Below, one piece after another: positions 1 to 7,183 of a stretch of DNA of 39,552 nucleotides; within the stretch, counting starts at the first letter, position 1; every line of letters starts with the position of its first letter. A model generated the notes under the pieces. That model did no database searches, was not told where the DNA came from, and saw nothing but the letters and a program-made list of their open reading frames with translations. The position numbers and the translations under genes were made by a program. Source of the DNA: Prevotella sp. (GTDB taxonomy: Bacteria > Bacteroidota > Bacteroidia > Bacteroidales > Bacteroidaceae); contig JAFUZD010000114.1 of assembly GCA_017476785.1 (NCBI GenBank), positions 1-39,552 on the forward strand, written 5' to 3'.

Positions 1-666
1 CACCACGACGATACCCTTCTCACGGGCAAAGCGCACCAGCCGCTCGTAGGTCTCGCGGCGGGCATTGCCACCTGTGGGCATATTGGGATAGTTGGTCCAC
101 ATCAGCTTGACGCGCGACAGGTCCATCTGCTCCAGCTCGTCGAAGTCGGGCTGCCAGCCGTGGTCTTCGCGCAGATTGTAGTTCACGATCTTGGCACCCA
201 GCAGCTTCGACAGCGAGGTGTACGTAGGATAGCCGGGATTGGGCACCAGCACCTCGTCGCCGGGATTGACGAAAGCCAGCGTCACGTGCAGGATGCCTTC
301 CTTCGAGCCGATGAGCGGCAGAATCTCTGTCTTGGCATCCAGCGTCACGCCGTACCACCGCGCGTAGAACTGGGCCATTGCCTCGCGCAGCTCGGGGGTG
401 CCCATCGTGGGCTGATAGCCGTGGGCCGTGGGGTCGTGGGCCACCTCGCACAACTTCTCTACCGTCTGTGCCGACGGCGGCATATCGGGACTGCCGATAG
501 CCAGACTGATGATGTCGTGCCCCTCGGCATTGAGGCGCGCCACTTCTTTCAGCTTGCGGCTGAAGTAATACTCACTGACGAGCGACAGACGCTCGGCGGG
601 CACCCATCCCCTGCCCTTCCCGTTCGAGGGGGCGGTCTGATTATTGTTGTCTGTATGCTGTTCCAT
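1..666 (-). CDS. PLP-dependent class I/II aminotransferase, 3' end outside window
   Basis: Fold-type I aminotransferase, probably transaminating aromatic keto acids given its neighbour. The first 222 codons are visible, from ATG at 666; the PLP lysine lies beyond the left edge. Family motifs seen: AERLSLVSEYYFSRKLKEVA near residue 24, LAIGSPDMPPS near 55, GYQPTMGTPELREAM near 83, NPGYPTYTSL near 143 and TNYPNMPTG near 190. It starts 27 nt after the pheA stop, so the two are probably co-transcribed and share the attenuator upstream of pheA. In Bacteroidales a similar aminotransferase commonly lies next to prephenate dehydratase in an aromatic amino-acid operon (recalled, not checked). The first ~20 residues are a polar, low-complexity extension partly encoded by a C/G-run segment (600-640). 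The aminotransferase class is solid; substrate is inferred, and a diaminopimelate-type annotation is the main alternative. Confidence 0.9.
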   Translation of the reverse strand, partial: MEQHTDNNNQTAPSNGKGRGWVPAERLSLVSEYYFSRKLKEVARLNAEGHDIISLAIGSPDMPPSAQTVEKLCEVAHDPTAHGYQPTMGTPELREAMAQFYARWYGVTLDAKTEILPLIGSKEGILHVTLAFVNPGDEVLVPNPGYPTYTSLSKLLGAKIVNYNLREDHGWQPDFDELEQMDLSRVKLMWTNYPNMPTGGNARRETYERLVRFAREKGIVVV

Positions 667-693
667 AATCTTCTAAATCTCTTTTCACGGTTC

Positions 694-1524
694 TCAACAC
701 CCCACGTATTCGCCTAAGATTTTCAACTCGCGCGTCAGCGGCTTGATGGCCTCGATTGACTGGCGGTAGCGCGTCAGGCTATCATAGGTCACGTCGACGT
801 AGAACAAGTATTCCCATTCGTGGCCGATAATCGGAAGCGACTGTATCTTGGTCATATTGATTTTATAGAACGACAGGATGCTGAGCACCTGCGACAGCGA
901 GCCCTCTTCGTGGGGCAGGGCAAAGACGAGACTCGACTTGTCTGTCTCCTCCACCGCGCGCAGATGATCGGCCTTGCGGGGCGCACAGCAAACGAGGAAG
1001 CGCGTAAAGTTGTGCTTGTTGTCCTCGATGCCGTCTTCCAAGATGCGCATTCCGTTGAGCCGCGCTGCCTCGGCATTGCAGATGGCTGCCTGACCGCGCA
1101 GTCCCTGCTCGCTGATCCACTGTGCCGCCCCAGCCGTATCTTCGGCCTCCACCGCCTTCAGCTGCGGATGGTTGGACAGGAAGCGGCGGCACTGCATCAG
1201 TGCCACGGGATGGGAGTGTACCTCACTGATGGTCTCCCACGAATCCTCGGGCAGGCAGCAGATGGCGTGGCGGATGTGCAGCTTGTGCTCACCTACGACA
1301 ATGGTTCCTGAGTCGCGCAGCAGCTCATAGTTGTGCAGCAGGGAGCCCGCAATGGTGTTCTCGATGGCCACCACGCCGATGACTTCCGGGTCGCGCTTGA
1401 TGTTCTCGAACACCTGCTCGAACGTGGCGCAGCAGATAAGCTGCAGTTCCTCGCCCTCGAAATACTGGTGCGAGGCAATGTCGTGGAACGACCCTTTCAG
1501 TCCCTGTATCGCTATTCGTTTCAT
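694..1524 (-). CDS. pheA: Prephenate dehydratase with C-terminal ACT domain
   Basis: Cytoplasmic enzyme converting prephenate to phenylpyruvate in phenylalanine synthesis. The 276-residue product has the usual length of the monofunctional type, with no chorismate mutase domain. The catalytic domain spans about residues 1-180, with IENTIAGS (54-61, the PxENSxxG region) and TRF (174-176), whose threonine is the family's key catalytic residue. An ACT domain follows from about 198, with GSLSQVL (208-214); the usual ESRP segment appears as IQSLP (227-231), so phenylalanine feedback binding is plausible but altered. It lies 27 nt upstream of the aminotransferase. A terminator ends 13 nt before the ATG and is preceded by a leader peptide rich in Phe and Tyr codons, so expression is very probably controlled by attenuation. 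Confidence 0.96.
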   Translation of the reverse strand: MKRIAIQGLKGSFHDIASHQYFEGEELQLICCATFEQVFENIKRDPEVIGVVAIENTIAGSLLHNYELLRDSGTIVVGEHKLHIRHAICCLPEDSWETISEVHSHPVALMQCRRFLSNHPQLKAVEAEDTAGAAQWISEQGLRGQAAICNAEAARLNGMRILEDGIEDNKHNFTRFLVCCAPRKADHLRAVEETDKSSLVFALPHEEGSLSQVLSILSFYKINMTKIQSLPIIGHEWEYLFYVDVTYDSLTRYRQSIEAIKPLTRELKILGEYVGC

Positions 1525-1537
1525 TCAACTCTTAACT

Positions 1538-1575
1538 AAAAAAGCTCCCGCTTTCACTCATCGTGAAGCGGGAGC
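1538..1575 (-). terminator. Attenuator terminator in the pheA leader
   Basis: Read on the minus strand, GCTCCCGCTTCAC (1575-1563) and GTGAAAGCGGGAGC (1557-1544) form a 13-bp stem with a single bulged A and a 5-nt loop. Six T residues (1543-1538) follow immediately. This is an intrinsic terminator placed between the leader peptide and the pheA ATG at 1524. No gene ends here that it could serve, so it acts on transcripts entering pheA. Confidence 0.88.
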
Positions 1576-1638
1576 CATATTCTTTCATTTCTTCAATCTT
1601 TCAATTTCTTCGTTTTCATTACAGCTTTCCCGCTTCAC
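1563..1638 (-). promoter_or_regulatory. Antiterminator pairing in the pheA leader
   Basis: GTGAAGCGGGA (minus strand, 1638-1628) lies inside the leader-peptide gene, after the Phe/Tyr codons. It is exactly complementary to TCCCGCTTCAC (1573-1563), the 5' arm of the terminator. The 11-bp pairing and the terminator exclude each other. A ribosome stalled on the Phe/Tyr codons would leave the first segment free and permit antitermination; one that reaches the stop codon would cover it and let the terminator form. Confidence 0.82.
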
Positions 1639-1693
1639 AGTTACCCGTAAAGTAAAAATAAAAGCCGTAAAAGTAAGCACCGTTATGCTTCAT
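1619..1693 (-). CDS. Phe/Tyr-rich leader peptide of the pheA operon
   Basis: A 24-codon gene from ATG at 1693 to TAA at 1619. It begins MKHNGA, continues with YFYGFYFYF (four Tyr and four Phe in nine residues) and ends TGNCEAGKL. Its start resembles the MKH start of the enterobacterial pheL leader, but the Tyr/Phe alternation is its own. It lies between a TAnnTTTG promoter (1722-1729) and the attenuator terminator, and its codons 19-22 encode one strand of the antiterminator. The peptide itself probably has no function after synthesis; the codon run is the sensor for charged Phe and Tyr tRNAs. The frame, composition and exact position between promoter and alternative hairpins make chance unlikely. 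Confidence 0.85.
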   Translation of the reverse strand: MKHNGAYFYGFYFYFTGNCEAGKL

Positions 1694-1721
1694 TTTTCTT
1701 CATTTCTTGGTTTATCGTCTG

Positions 1722-1753
1722 CAAAAGTAATGCTTTTCTGGAAATTGAGCAAA
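1722..1753 (-). promoter_or_regulatory. Promoter of the pheA leader and operon
   Basis: Minus-strand TACTTTTG (1729-1722) matches the Bacteroidetes -7 consensus TAnnTTTG, with TTTG (1753-1750) 20 nt upstream as the -33 element. Transcription would start near 1715, about 20 nt before the leader-peptide ATG. Confidence 0.75.
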
Positions 1754-1825
1754 CATTTTGAAAGAAATTTCTGTTTTTTCTTTTCAATTCATCGCTTGCG
1801 AGTCTGACGGCTCGGCCGATTGTCA

Positions 1826-2953
1826 CTATTTCAAATAGTTGCCGAAAAATTCTGCCAGCTTGTCCCACGGGATGAGATTCTTGCTCTCACCCTTTCCGGC
1901 ACCCTCTGTCCAACCGCCATCGTAGAGGTCGCAGTGGGAAGCATCGGGGATGATGAGCAGTTGCTTGTTCTCCGGCACGGGATTGGGCTTGCCAATAGTG
2001 TTGTAGCCTTCGGCCTTGCCATCCACCATATAGTGATAGGCAGCCTCACCGAAGTAACGCGAGTGAGCCTTCTCGCCGTGCATCACGAGGACGGCAGAGC
2101 GGATTTCGTTGATGTAGTAGAGGAAACGAGCGTTGGCATAGGCCTGAGTGCCGATGACCCGCCAGCCGTCATTCGAGTTGCCGCTACGCTTGTGGTAGCC
2201 ACGAGGGGTGATATAATAGTCGTGGTAGTCCTTCACGAACTGTGGCGCATCGGCGGGCAGCGGATTGACCACGCCACCACCCATCGCCTCGGGGGCGGTC
2301 AGGCGCTGCTTCGAACGTGCCTCACGGGCAGTATGGCGTGCCTCTTCGTTGTCCTCACTGTCATAATAGCCGTTGCCACTGACGCGTGTCATATCGTACA
2401 TCGTAGAGGCTACCGTAGCCTTGATGCGAGTGTCGGCAGCAGCCTCGTTCAGGGCGATGCCTCCCCATCCGCAGACGCCGATGATGCCAATTTTCTCGGC
2501 ATCCACGTTCTCCAGCTGTGACAGATAATCGACCGCAGCCATAAAGTCTTCGGTATTGATGTCGGGCGAAGCCGTACGACGAGGTTCTCCACTGCTCTCA
2601 CCAGTGTACGAGGGATCGAAAGCCAGCGCCACAAATCCGCGCTCTGCCATCCGCATTGCATAGAGTCCACTCGACTGTTCCTTCACAGCACCAAACGGGC
2701 CGCTCACGGCAATGGCTGCCAGTTTTCCCTGAGCATCTTTCGGTTCATAGAGGTCTGCTGCCAATGTCAGTCCATACTGTGTTTCAAACGTTACCTTCCG
2801 ATGGTTCACTTTCTCGCTCAGCGGGAACACTTTGTCCCACTCCTGCGTCAAATTCAATGTTGTCATACCTTCTTCTGTTTTAGCTTGATTCTTGTCTGTG
2901 CAGGCAATGAGTGTCATACCCATAAGTGCTGCGAGCAATACTATCTTTTTCAT
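1826..2953 (-). CDS. Lipoprotein alpha/beta hydrolase (dienelactone hydrolase/YcjY-like)
   Basis: Predicted envelope lipoprotein of 375 residues with an alpha/beta-hydrolase fold. The signal peptide ends in a lipobox (LIAC, Cys18). The nucleophile elbow reads GVCGWGG with Cys161, a Cys nucleophile as in dienelactone hydrolase and in YcjY-like proteins. A likely catalytic His is His340 in DASHCDLYDGG; the oxyanion-side segment AVSGPFGAVKEQSSGLYA sits near residue 83. Residues 110-130 (AFDPSYTGESSGEPR) are also typical of the family. The start codon overlaps the stop of the upstream cyclophilin-like gene (ATGA), so the two are translationally coupled. Substrate unknown; esterase or lactonase activity is the most one can say. 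The hydrolase class is secure. Confidence 0.88.
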   Translation of the reverse strand: MKKIVLLAALMGMTLIACTDKNQAKTEEGMTTLNLTQEWDKVFPLSEKVNHRKVTFETQYGLTLAADLYEPKDAQGKLAAIAVSGPFGAVKEQSSGLYAMRMAERGFVALAFDPSYTGESSGEPRRTASPDINTEDFMAAVDYLSQLENVDAEKIGIIGVCGWGGIALNEAAADTRIKATVASTMYDMTRVSGNGYYDSEDNEEARHTAREARSKQRLTAPEAMGGGVVNPLPADAPQFVKDYHDYYITPRGYHKRSGNSNDGWRVIGTQAYANARFLYYINEIRSAVLVMHGEKAHSRYFGEAAYHYMVDGKAEGYNTIGKPNPVPENKQLLIIPDASHCDLYDGGWTEGAGKGESKNLIPWDKLAEFFGNYLK

Positions 2954-3495
2954 CTGATTACCTTTTTCCCGCTTTTAATGACGATTCCTTTGGTTCCTGC
3001 TTGTGCCAATGTGCCTTGGAGCGTGTAGCAGCTTTTACTTCTTATCTCTTCACTTTTAACTGTACCGATTCCAGTTGGGTCGTTCACAGACAGAGTCACA
3101 CTGATGTTGCTCTCGCCAGCTTTTAAGAACGTCATCAAGTCACTCTCCGTCAGGCCGTCAATCTTGCCCAGACGGGTGTAGCTGTACGAGTTGGAGCCGT
3201 AGAAGATGCAGATATACTGCCCACTGTAAAGAACAATATCGCCCGGCTGAGCGCTTACCTGTTCATTGCTTGTTGTCAGGGAACGGCCCAGTGCCCCCCA
3301 AATCTCGAAATGATTGTCGTTAAGAGTCACCGCGATGGGCGCATTCTGCAAAGCCGCTACTAACTCCCGCGTGGCAGAATTATCAACCAGCGTAGCCGTC
3401 TCTGTCCGTCCGTCAATCGTAATGTATATTTTCTGTGCCATCATCATCGTATTTGCGAGCAGCATCGCTGCCCAAAACATCATCAACCGTTTCAT
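2950..3495 (-). CDS. Secreted cyclophilin-like fold protein
   Basis: 181 residues: signal peptide (about 1-20, ending MMMAQ), then a domain resembling the Cyclophil_like family (about 21-115) with AVTLNDNHFEIWGAL, GDIVLYSGQYICIFYGSNS and SYTRLGKI. From about 155 there is a tail reading YTLQGTLAQAGTKGIVIKSG. That tail resembles the short C-terminal repeats of many secreted Prevotella/Bacteroides proteins, some of which are sorting signals; whether it is one here is unknown. The gene is coupled to the downstream hydrolase by an ATGA overlap and starts 22 nt after a TACCTTTG promoter with a dyad operator. No enzymatic role can be assigned. Confidence 0.78.
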   Translation of the reverse strand: MKRLMMFWAAMLLANTMMMAQKIYITIDGRTETATLVDNSATRELVAALQNAPIAVTLNDNHFEIWGALGRSLTTSNEQVSAQPGDIVLYSGQYICIFYGSNSYSYTRLGKIDGLTESDLMTFLKAGESNISVTLSVNDPTGIGTVKSEEIRSKSCYTLQGTLAQAGTKGIVIKSGKKVIR

Positions 3496-3516
3496 ATCGT
3501 CTTATATTTACGAGTG

Positions 3517-3548
3517 CAAAGGTAGCATACGGATGATACGCCGTATGC
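3517..3548 (-). promoter_or_regulatory. Promoter with overlapping dyad operator
   Basis: TACCTTTG on the minus strand (3524-3517) is a -7 element for the cyclophilin-like/hydrolase operon. Directly upstream lies the perfect inverted repeat GCATACGG (3525-3532), 8-nt spacer, CCGTATGC (3541-3548). The dyad fills the space where polymerase sits, which suggests a repressor or activator site. Confidence 0.6.
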
Positions 3549-3570
3549 GATTTTATTTATATTTATTGGA

Positions 3571-4611
3571 CTAAAAATACTCTCTTACGGCAAATTCGAA
3601 CTGGTCGATGAAAATCTGCTTGAAGGCATAGAGATTGTTCTGCTCGTAGAAAATGAGCATCGCCTTCTTGTAGTCAATAGAATCGACCGTCCGGAAGCTT
3701 AACGGGCAATAGCCGTTGGCTATCAGTATGGCATTGCTCGTAATGCGGGCTGTGCGCTTATTGCCGTCAGAGAATGCCTGAATATACGACAGGAGGACTA
3801 ACGTCAAAAGGGCTTTTTCAAAGACATTCTCCTTGCTGTTTATCAAGTCACACGAGTCGTGCATAGCCTCACGAATCTGGAATTCATTATCCAAAGGATG
3901 GTAGTTGGTGCCTGTGATACCCACACGACGATGACGGATGCCACGGTCTACGGAGAGTTCCTTGGTGAGCAACTGGTGAATATCCTCAATATGACTGACG
4001 GTCAATGTCTGCAGATAGTCTGGATTATCAAGAATGAAGCGTAACGCATCCTTGTGATTGAGCAGCATAACGGCTTCTTCTTTGGTCTTACCGTCGGCAG
4101 TCTTACTCTCACGAAGCAGACGCTCGGTCTCTAACAGCGAATAGGTGTTACCTTCTATCTGCGACGATTTCCAACTGAGGTCGATGCCCAAGCGTTCCAT
4201 CTCCTTGCGATATTCGTTTGGGGACATCTCACCTACGTGCTGACGGAACTCTGCCTGCAACTCCTGCAGATGTGTAGTCTCTTCGTCAGTAAAAAGTCTG
4301 ACGGCAGGGAGCTGTTCACGAATCAACTCAAAGTTAAAAGAAGTCTGCACTTGCCTTTGGTCCACATCAAACGCAAGATAAGTGTCCAGATTGAGCAGCA
4401 TCAACAGATGTGCCTGATCAGACAGACGATAGCGTGTGGCACGAGCTTTGCCTTCAACGACTATATCGCCATTCTGAACACCCGTAGCAATGAGGCGCTT
4501 CAATGTGGCATCGCTGCCATTGAAGGCTGTGCCCTTTGCTATTTCTTCGCGTGATGACAGCGGATGATAATGCAGAAATTGTAATATGTCTCTTGATATC
4601 TCCATCAGCAA
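3571..4611 (-). CDS. Fic-domain protein with winged-helix N-terminus and Gln-variant motif
   Basis: 346 residues. The N-terminus (about 5-65) looks like a winged helix. An inhibitory helix motif, SSQIEGN (149-155), matches the [S/T]xxxE[G/N] signature of class II Fic proteins and lies before the Fic core. The active-site loop reads QAFSDGNKRTAR (278-289): all Fic residues are present except the catalytic histidine, which is Gln278. The preceding segment RHRRVGITGTNYHPL (227-240) is the usual flap region. Canonical Fic enzymes transfer AMP to a protein hydroxyl and need that histidine, so this one may bind nucleotide without classical AMPylation or have another activity. Gln variants recur among wHTH-Fic proteins as I recall them, so this need not be decay. 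It has its own promoter and no partner antitoxin gene next to it. Confidence 0.88.
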   Translation of the reverse strand: MLMEISRDILQFLHYHPLSSREEIAKGTAFNGSDATLKRLIATGVQNGDIVVEGKARATRYRLSDQAHLLMLLNLDTYLAFDVDQRQVQTSFNFELIREQLPAVRLFTDEETTHLQELQAEFRQHVGEMSPNEYRKEMERLGIDLSWKSSQIEGNTYSLLETERLLRESKTADGKTKEEAVMLLNHKDALRFILDNPDYLQTLTVSHIEDIHQLLTKELSVDRGIRHRRVGITGTNYHPLDNEFQIREAMHDSCDLINSKENVFEKALLTLVLLSYIQAFSDGNKRTARITSNAILIANGYCPLSFRTVDSIDYKKAMLIFYEQNNLYAFKQIFIDQFEFAVREYF

Positions 4612-4627
4612 AAACTCTAAATCAGTG

Positions 4628-4705
4628 CAAATTTAGTGATTAATTTCTGATTATCGGCTCATCGTGAGCTTAAAAATGCATAAATCGGATAGATTTTGAG
4701 CCGAT
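4628..4705 (-). promoter_or_regulatory. Fic gene promoter and upstream inverted repeats
   Basis: TAAATTTG on the minus strand (4635-4628) is a -7 element 17 nt before the Fic start. Upstream are ATCGGCTCA (4653-4661) and its exact inverse TGAGCCGAT (4697-4705), plus a nested GCTCA-tcg-TGAGC. The first arm lies in the polymerase-binding region, so this is a candidate operator, possibly for the Fic protein's own winged helix. Confidence 0.5.
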
Positions 4706-4778
4706 TTGCATATAGAGGCATTACTTTCTCCGCTGTTCCTCAAGGCGCTCGGCTCTGCCCGCTTTCTTGCGCTCCTTT

Positions 4779-5171
4779 TTATAATATTGTTCTTTGTCTC
4801 TTGAATATCTTGTCCATCGTCTCTATGCTGAGCGGTGAGAGGTCTTGCAATTTGAGCGACTTCACCATATGGAGTGTGCCCTGCTTGTATTTCTGGAAGC
4901 GGGTGGTCTGGATGTGGTGCTGATAGGCATCCTGCGAGGCATAGATTTCGAGGATGCGAATCTGGGTACTATCCTCCTTCAGCTGCGAGGGGAACAGACA
5001 AAGTACGCCGGGCTCCGACTTCAGACTCTCTTGCTGAATCTCCTTTGCGGCAGCCAAGTATTCCGTGAGGTACTGAGGGTAGACTTCAATTTCGGCAAGA
5101 CGGACGAGCATCGTCTGTGCCATTGTGTTCATCACCACCATACTTAATATAAATGTAACTATTCTTCTCAT
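4779..5171 (-). CDS. Exported antibiotic-biosynthesis-monooxygenase (ABM) domain protein
   Basis: Small alpha/beta-barrel protein of the ABM type. I start it at ATG 5171 because this gives a signal peptide (MRRIVTFILSMVVMNTMAQT); an upstream ATG at 5210 would add 13 residues in front of the signal and lies upstream of the promoter. The ABM domain covers about residues 20-115, with MLVRLAEIEVYPQYLTEYL, EPGVLCLFPSQ and IRILEIYASQDAYQHHIQT, the usual pattern of these dimeric proteins. Family members act on quinols or heme or have unknown substrates; nothing here narrows that. The preceding TAACTTTG (5181-5188) would place the transcript start only a few bases before the ATG. ABM assignment is good; function open. 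Confidence 0.82.
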   Translation of the reverse strand: MRRIVTFILSMVVMNTMAQTMLVRLAEIEVYPQYLTEYLAAAKEIQQESLKSEPGVLCLFPSQLKEDSTQIRILEIYASQDAYQHHIQTTRFQKYKQGTLHMVKSLKLQDLSPLSIETMDKIFKRQRTIL

Positions 5172-5180
5172 AACTGCGTG

Positions 5181-5188
5181 CAAAGTTA
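5181..5188 (-). promoter_or_regulatory. Promoter -7 element of the ABM gene
   Basis: TAACTTTG read on the minus strand. It ends 9 nt before the chosen ATG, which implies a leaderless or almost leaderless message. Confidence 0.5.
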
Positions 5189-5277
5189 CAAAAAAATCCA
5201 CAAACCGCACTTACGCGATTTCTTCCTTAGGCAAGCGCGTAGCGATTTACGGATTTATCTATCCGCTTTACGGAATC

Positions 5278-5793
5278 TTATTCCATTGCGTCCTTTCGCA
5301 GATTAATCAGCACGTAGCCACCCACCACTTGCAGCAGCAGTCCCGGCCAGCCAATGGTGAAGTCGGCAATAGTGGCGGTCAGGCCGCCCGTCAGCAGCCA
5401 CTCTCCTGCCCCACCGATTAACTCGGCGGCCAGCACCACGCCGGCCAGCAGTACCATCGTAGCGCGCCCGGTGCGCCGTGCCACCAGTCCGGCCACGACG
5501 GCCAGCACAGACAGCTTCAGTGCCATCAGCCCCATCACGCCTGCGGCAGGCATCCCGAAAGCCAAGTGATTGGCCACGGGCGAGGCTACGGCCGCCAGCA
5601 GTCCCGTAAGCCAGCCGAAACGGTAGGCAGCCACGAGGATGACCAGCGACAGGGGTGCAAAGATGATGCCGCCCTGCGGAATGAGATGGAACAGCTGGGG
5701 CACCAGCATATTACAGCCTACAAACAAGACTGCCCACGCATAGGTGCGCACGTCAGAATAACCCAGAGTCGTCAGTTTCGTGTCAGTTGTCAT
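5278..5793 (-). CDS. ECF transporter S-component-like membrane protein
   Basis: 171 residues with about five to six hydrophobic helices and very few charges: WAVLFVGCNMLVPQLFHL (20-37), FAPLSLVILVAAYRFGWL, TGLLAAVASPVANHLAFGMP, VMGLMALKLSVLAVVAGLVA, MVLLAGVVLAAELIG, and a C-terminal helix. The size, the N-P-rich loop (SPVANHLAFGMP) and the general pattern fit the S (substrate-binding) subunit of energy-coupling-factor vitamin transporters. No ATPase or T subunit is in the window, so it would use a shared module encoded elsewhere. It starts 28 nt after the alcohol dehydrogenase stop and is probably co-transcribed with it. Substrate unknown; another small integral membrane family cannot be excluded. 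Confidence 0.65.
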   Translation of the reverse strand: MTTDTKLTTLGYSDVRTYAWAVLFVGCNMLVPQLFHLIPQGGIIFAPLSLVILVAAYRFGWLTGLLAAVASPVANHLAFGMPAAGVMGLMALKLSVLAVVAGLVARRTGRATMVLLAGVVLAAELIGGAGEWLLTGGLTATIADFTIGWPGLLLQVVGGYVLINLRKDAME

Positions 5794-5821
5794 TGTCTTT
5801 ATCCTTTTTTTCGTCCAACGT

Positions 5822-6988
5822 CTATAAACTCTCGCGCAGAATGCTGATTACCTCATCGCGGGTCAGCGTCTTATAGCCGCCCGTCAGCAGGAAGGTGCCG
5901 TCGGCAATGCGAGGCAGCAGTGCCTCCGTGGCCCCGAGGTCAGTGATATTCATCACCACGCCTATCTCGCGCATCCAGTTCTCCAATGCCTGCAAGCCCT
6001 CGTCGGCCAGCTGACGCTCACTCTTGCCCTCGGCAGGAATGCCCCATACAGCCGTGGCGAAACGGGCAAACTTATGCAGGCCGCCCTCCATCACGTGGCG
6101 ATAGTAAGGTATCGATACGGCGGCCAGCGTCATTCCGTGGGTAGCGTCGGTCAGCGCGCCGATGGCCTGCCCAATCATATGCACTTCCCAATCGGTGGTC
6201 TTCCCTTTGTCCAGCAGCGTATTCAGTGCCCACGTGGCCGTCCACATTATGTTCGAACGGGCCTCGTAGTCCTGCGGATTCTTCACGGCTACGCGACTGC
6301 TGTTCACCAGCGAGCGCATCAGTCCCTCGGCCAGATAGTCGGTGGTGTTGTCGTCGCTGTCAGAGAAATACTGCTCCATTATGTGCGACATAATATCGAA
6401 GAAGCCTGCCACCATCTGATACTGCGGCACGGTGAACGTAAACTTGGGATTGAGGATGGTAAACTTGGGGAATGCCTCGGGACCGAACACCTTACCGATT
6501 TTCAGTCCTTCCGCGTGGTTCGATATCACGCTACCGCCATTCATCTCCGACCCCGTGCCCACCATCGTGAGCACCGAGCCCACGGGTACGATGCGGCACG
6601 TGGGGTCCTCCATTCTCAGATAGTATTTCTGCCACGGGTCTTCGTCGCACCACGCCGACACGCTCACGCCCTTAGCATAGTCGATGGTTGAGCCGCCGCC
6701 CACAGCCAGTATCAGGTCTACGTTGTTCTCGCGAGCCAGCCGTGCCCCCTCGTTCAGTTTTTCCACCGTCGGATTGGGCATCACGCCAGCATCCTCGACG
6801 ATGGTCTTGCCGGCCTCGCGCAGGATAGTCGTCACAGCGTCATAGATGCCGTTGCGCTTAATCGAGCCACCGCCATAGGAGAGCATCACCGTAGGGCCAT
6901 AGTTCTTGAGTTCGTCACGGAGGAACTTCAGCGAGTCGTCGCCGAAATAGAGTTTCGTTGGGTTGTAGTAAGTAAAGTTGCCTTGCAT
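5822..6988 (-). CDS. Iron-containing alcohol dehydrogenase (YqhD/butanol dehydrogenase type)
   Basis: 388 residues, the usual length for group III alcohol dehydrogenases, which reduce aldehydes with NAD(P)H in the cytoplasm. Nucleotide-binding features: LSYGGGSIKRNG near residue 36 and LAVGGGSTIDYAKGV near 94. Metal ligands follow the family pattern: Asp and His in FDIMSHIMEQ, and two histidines in HMIGQAIGALTDATHGM. The N-terminus FTYYNPTKLYFG is typical of the YqhD/BDH branch. The gene has its own canonical promoter and is followed by the ECF-S-like gene after 28 nt. A role in aldehyde detoxification or redox disposal is likely from the family; the physiological substrate is not visible. 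Confidence 0.93.
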   Translation of the reverse strand: MQGNFTYYNPTKLYFGDDSLKFLRDELKNYGPTVMLSYGGGSIKRNGIYDAVTTILREAGKTIVEDAGVMPNPTVEKLNEGARLARENNVDLILAVGGGSTIDYAKGVSVSAWCDEDPWQKYYLRMEDPTCRIVPVGSVLTMVGTGSEMNGGSVISNHAEGLKIGKVFGPEAFPKFTILNPKFTFTVPQYQMVAGFFDIMSHIMEQYFSDSDDNTTDYLAEGLMRSLVNSSRVAVKNPQDYEARSNIMWTATWALNTLLDKGKTTDWEVHMIGQAIGALTDATHGMTLAAVSIPYYRHVMEGGLHKFARFATAVWGIPAEGKSERQLADEGLQALENWMREIGVVMNITDLGATEALLPRIADGTFLLTGGYKTLTRDEVISILRESL

Positions 6989-7027
6989 CGTTGTATTTGT
7001 TTTTTAGGATTCTTGTATTCGTGACCG

Positions 7028-7058
7028 CAAAGATAGGCATTTCTGCCGACATAACCAA
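7028..7058 (-). promoter_or_regulatory. Promoter of the alcohol dehydrogenase gene
   Basis: Minus-strand TATCTTTG (7035-7028), with TTGG (7058-7055) 19 nt upstream, fits the -33/-7 pattern. The leader to the ATG at 6988 is about 30 nt. Confidence 0.75.
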
Positions 7059-7183
7059 TTCTCTTGCTCACATTTTTGCTTCGGCTGAGCTATAATATAA
7101 ATAAGGTGGAGATTGGGCTGTCGTACCGATTTCAATCGCTATGTGACCGCTCGTAGCAAGGAAACTTGCAAGGACAACTGGAA

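Noticed and set aside
3571-4611. Fic/antitoxin defence pair
   Set aside because: The protein carries its own inhibitory motif, and no small antitoxin-like gene is adjacent.
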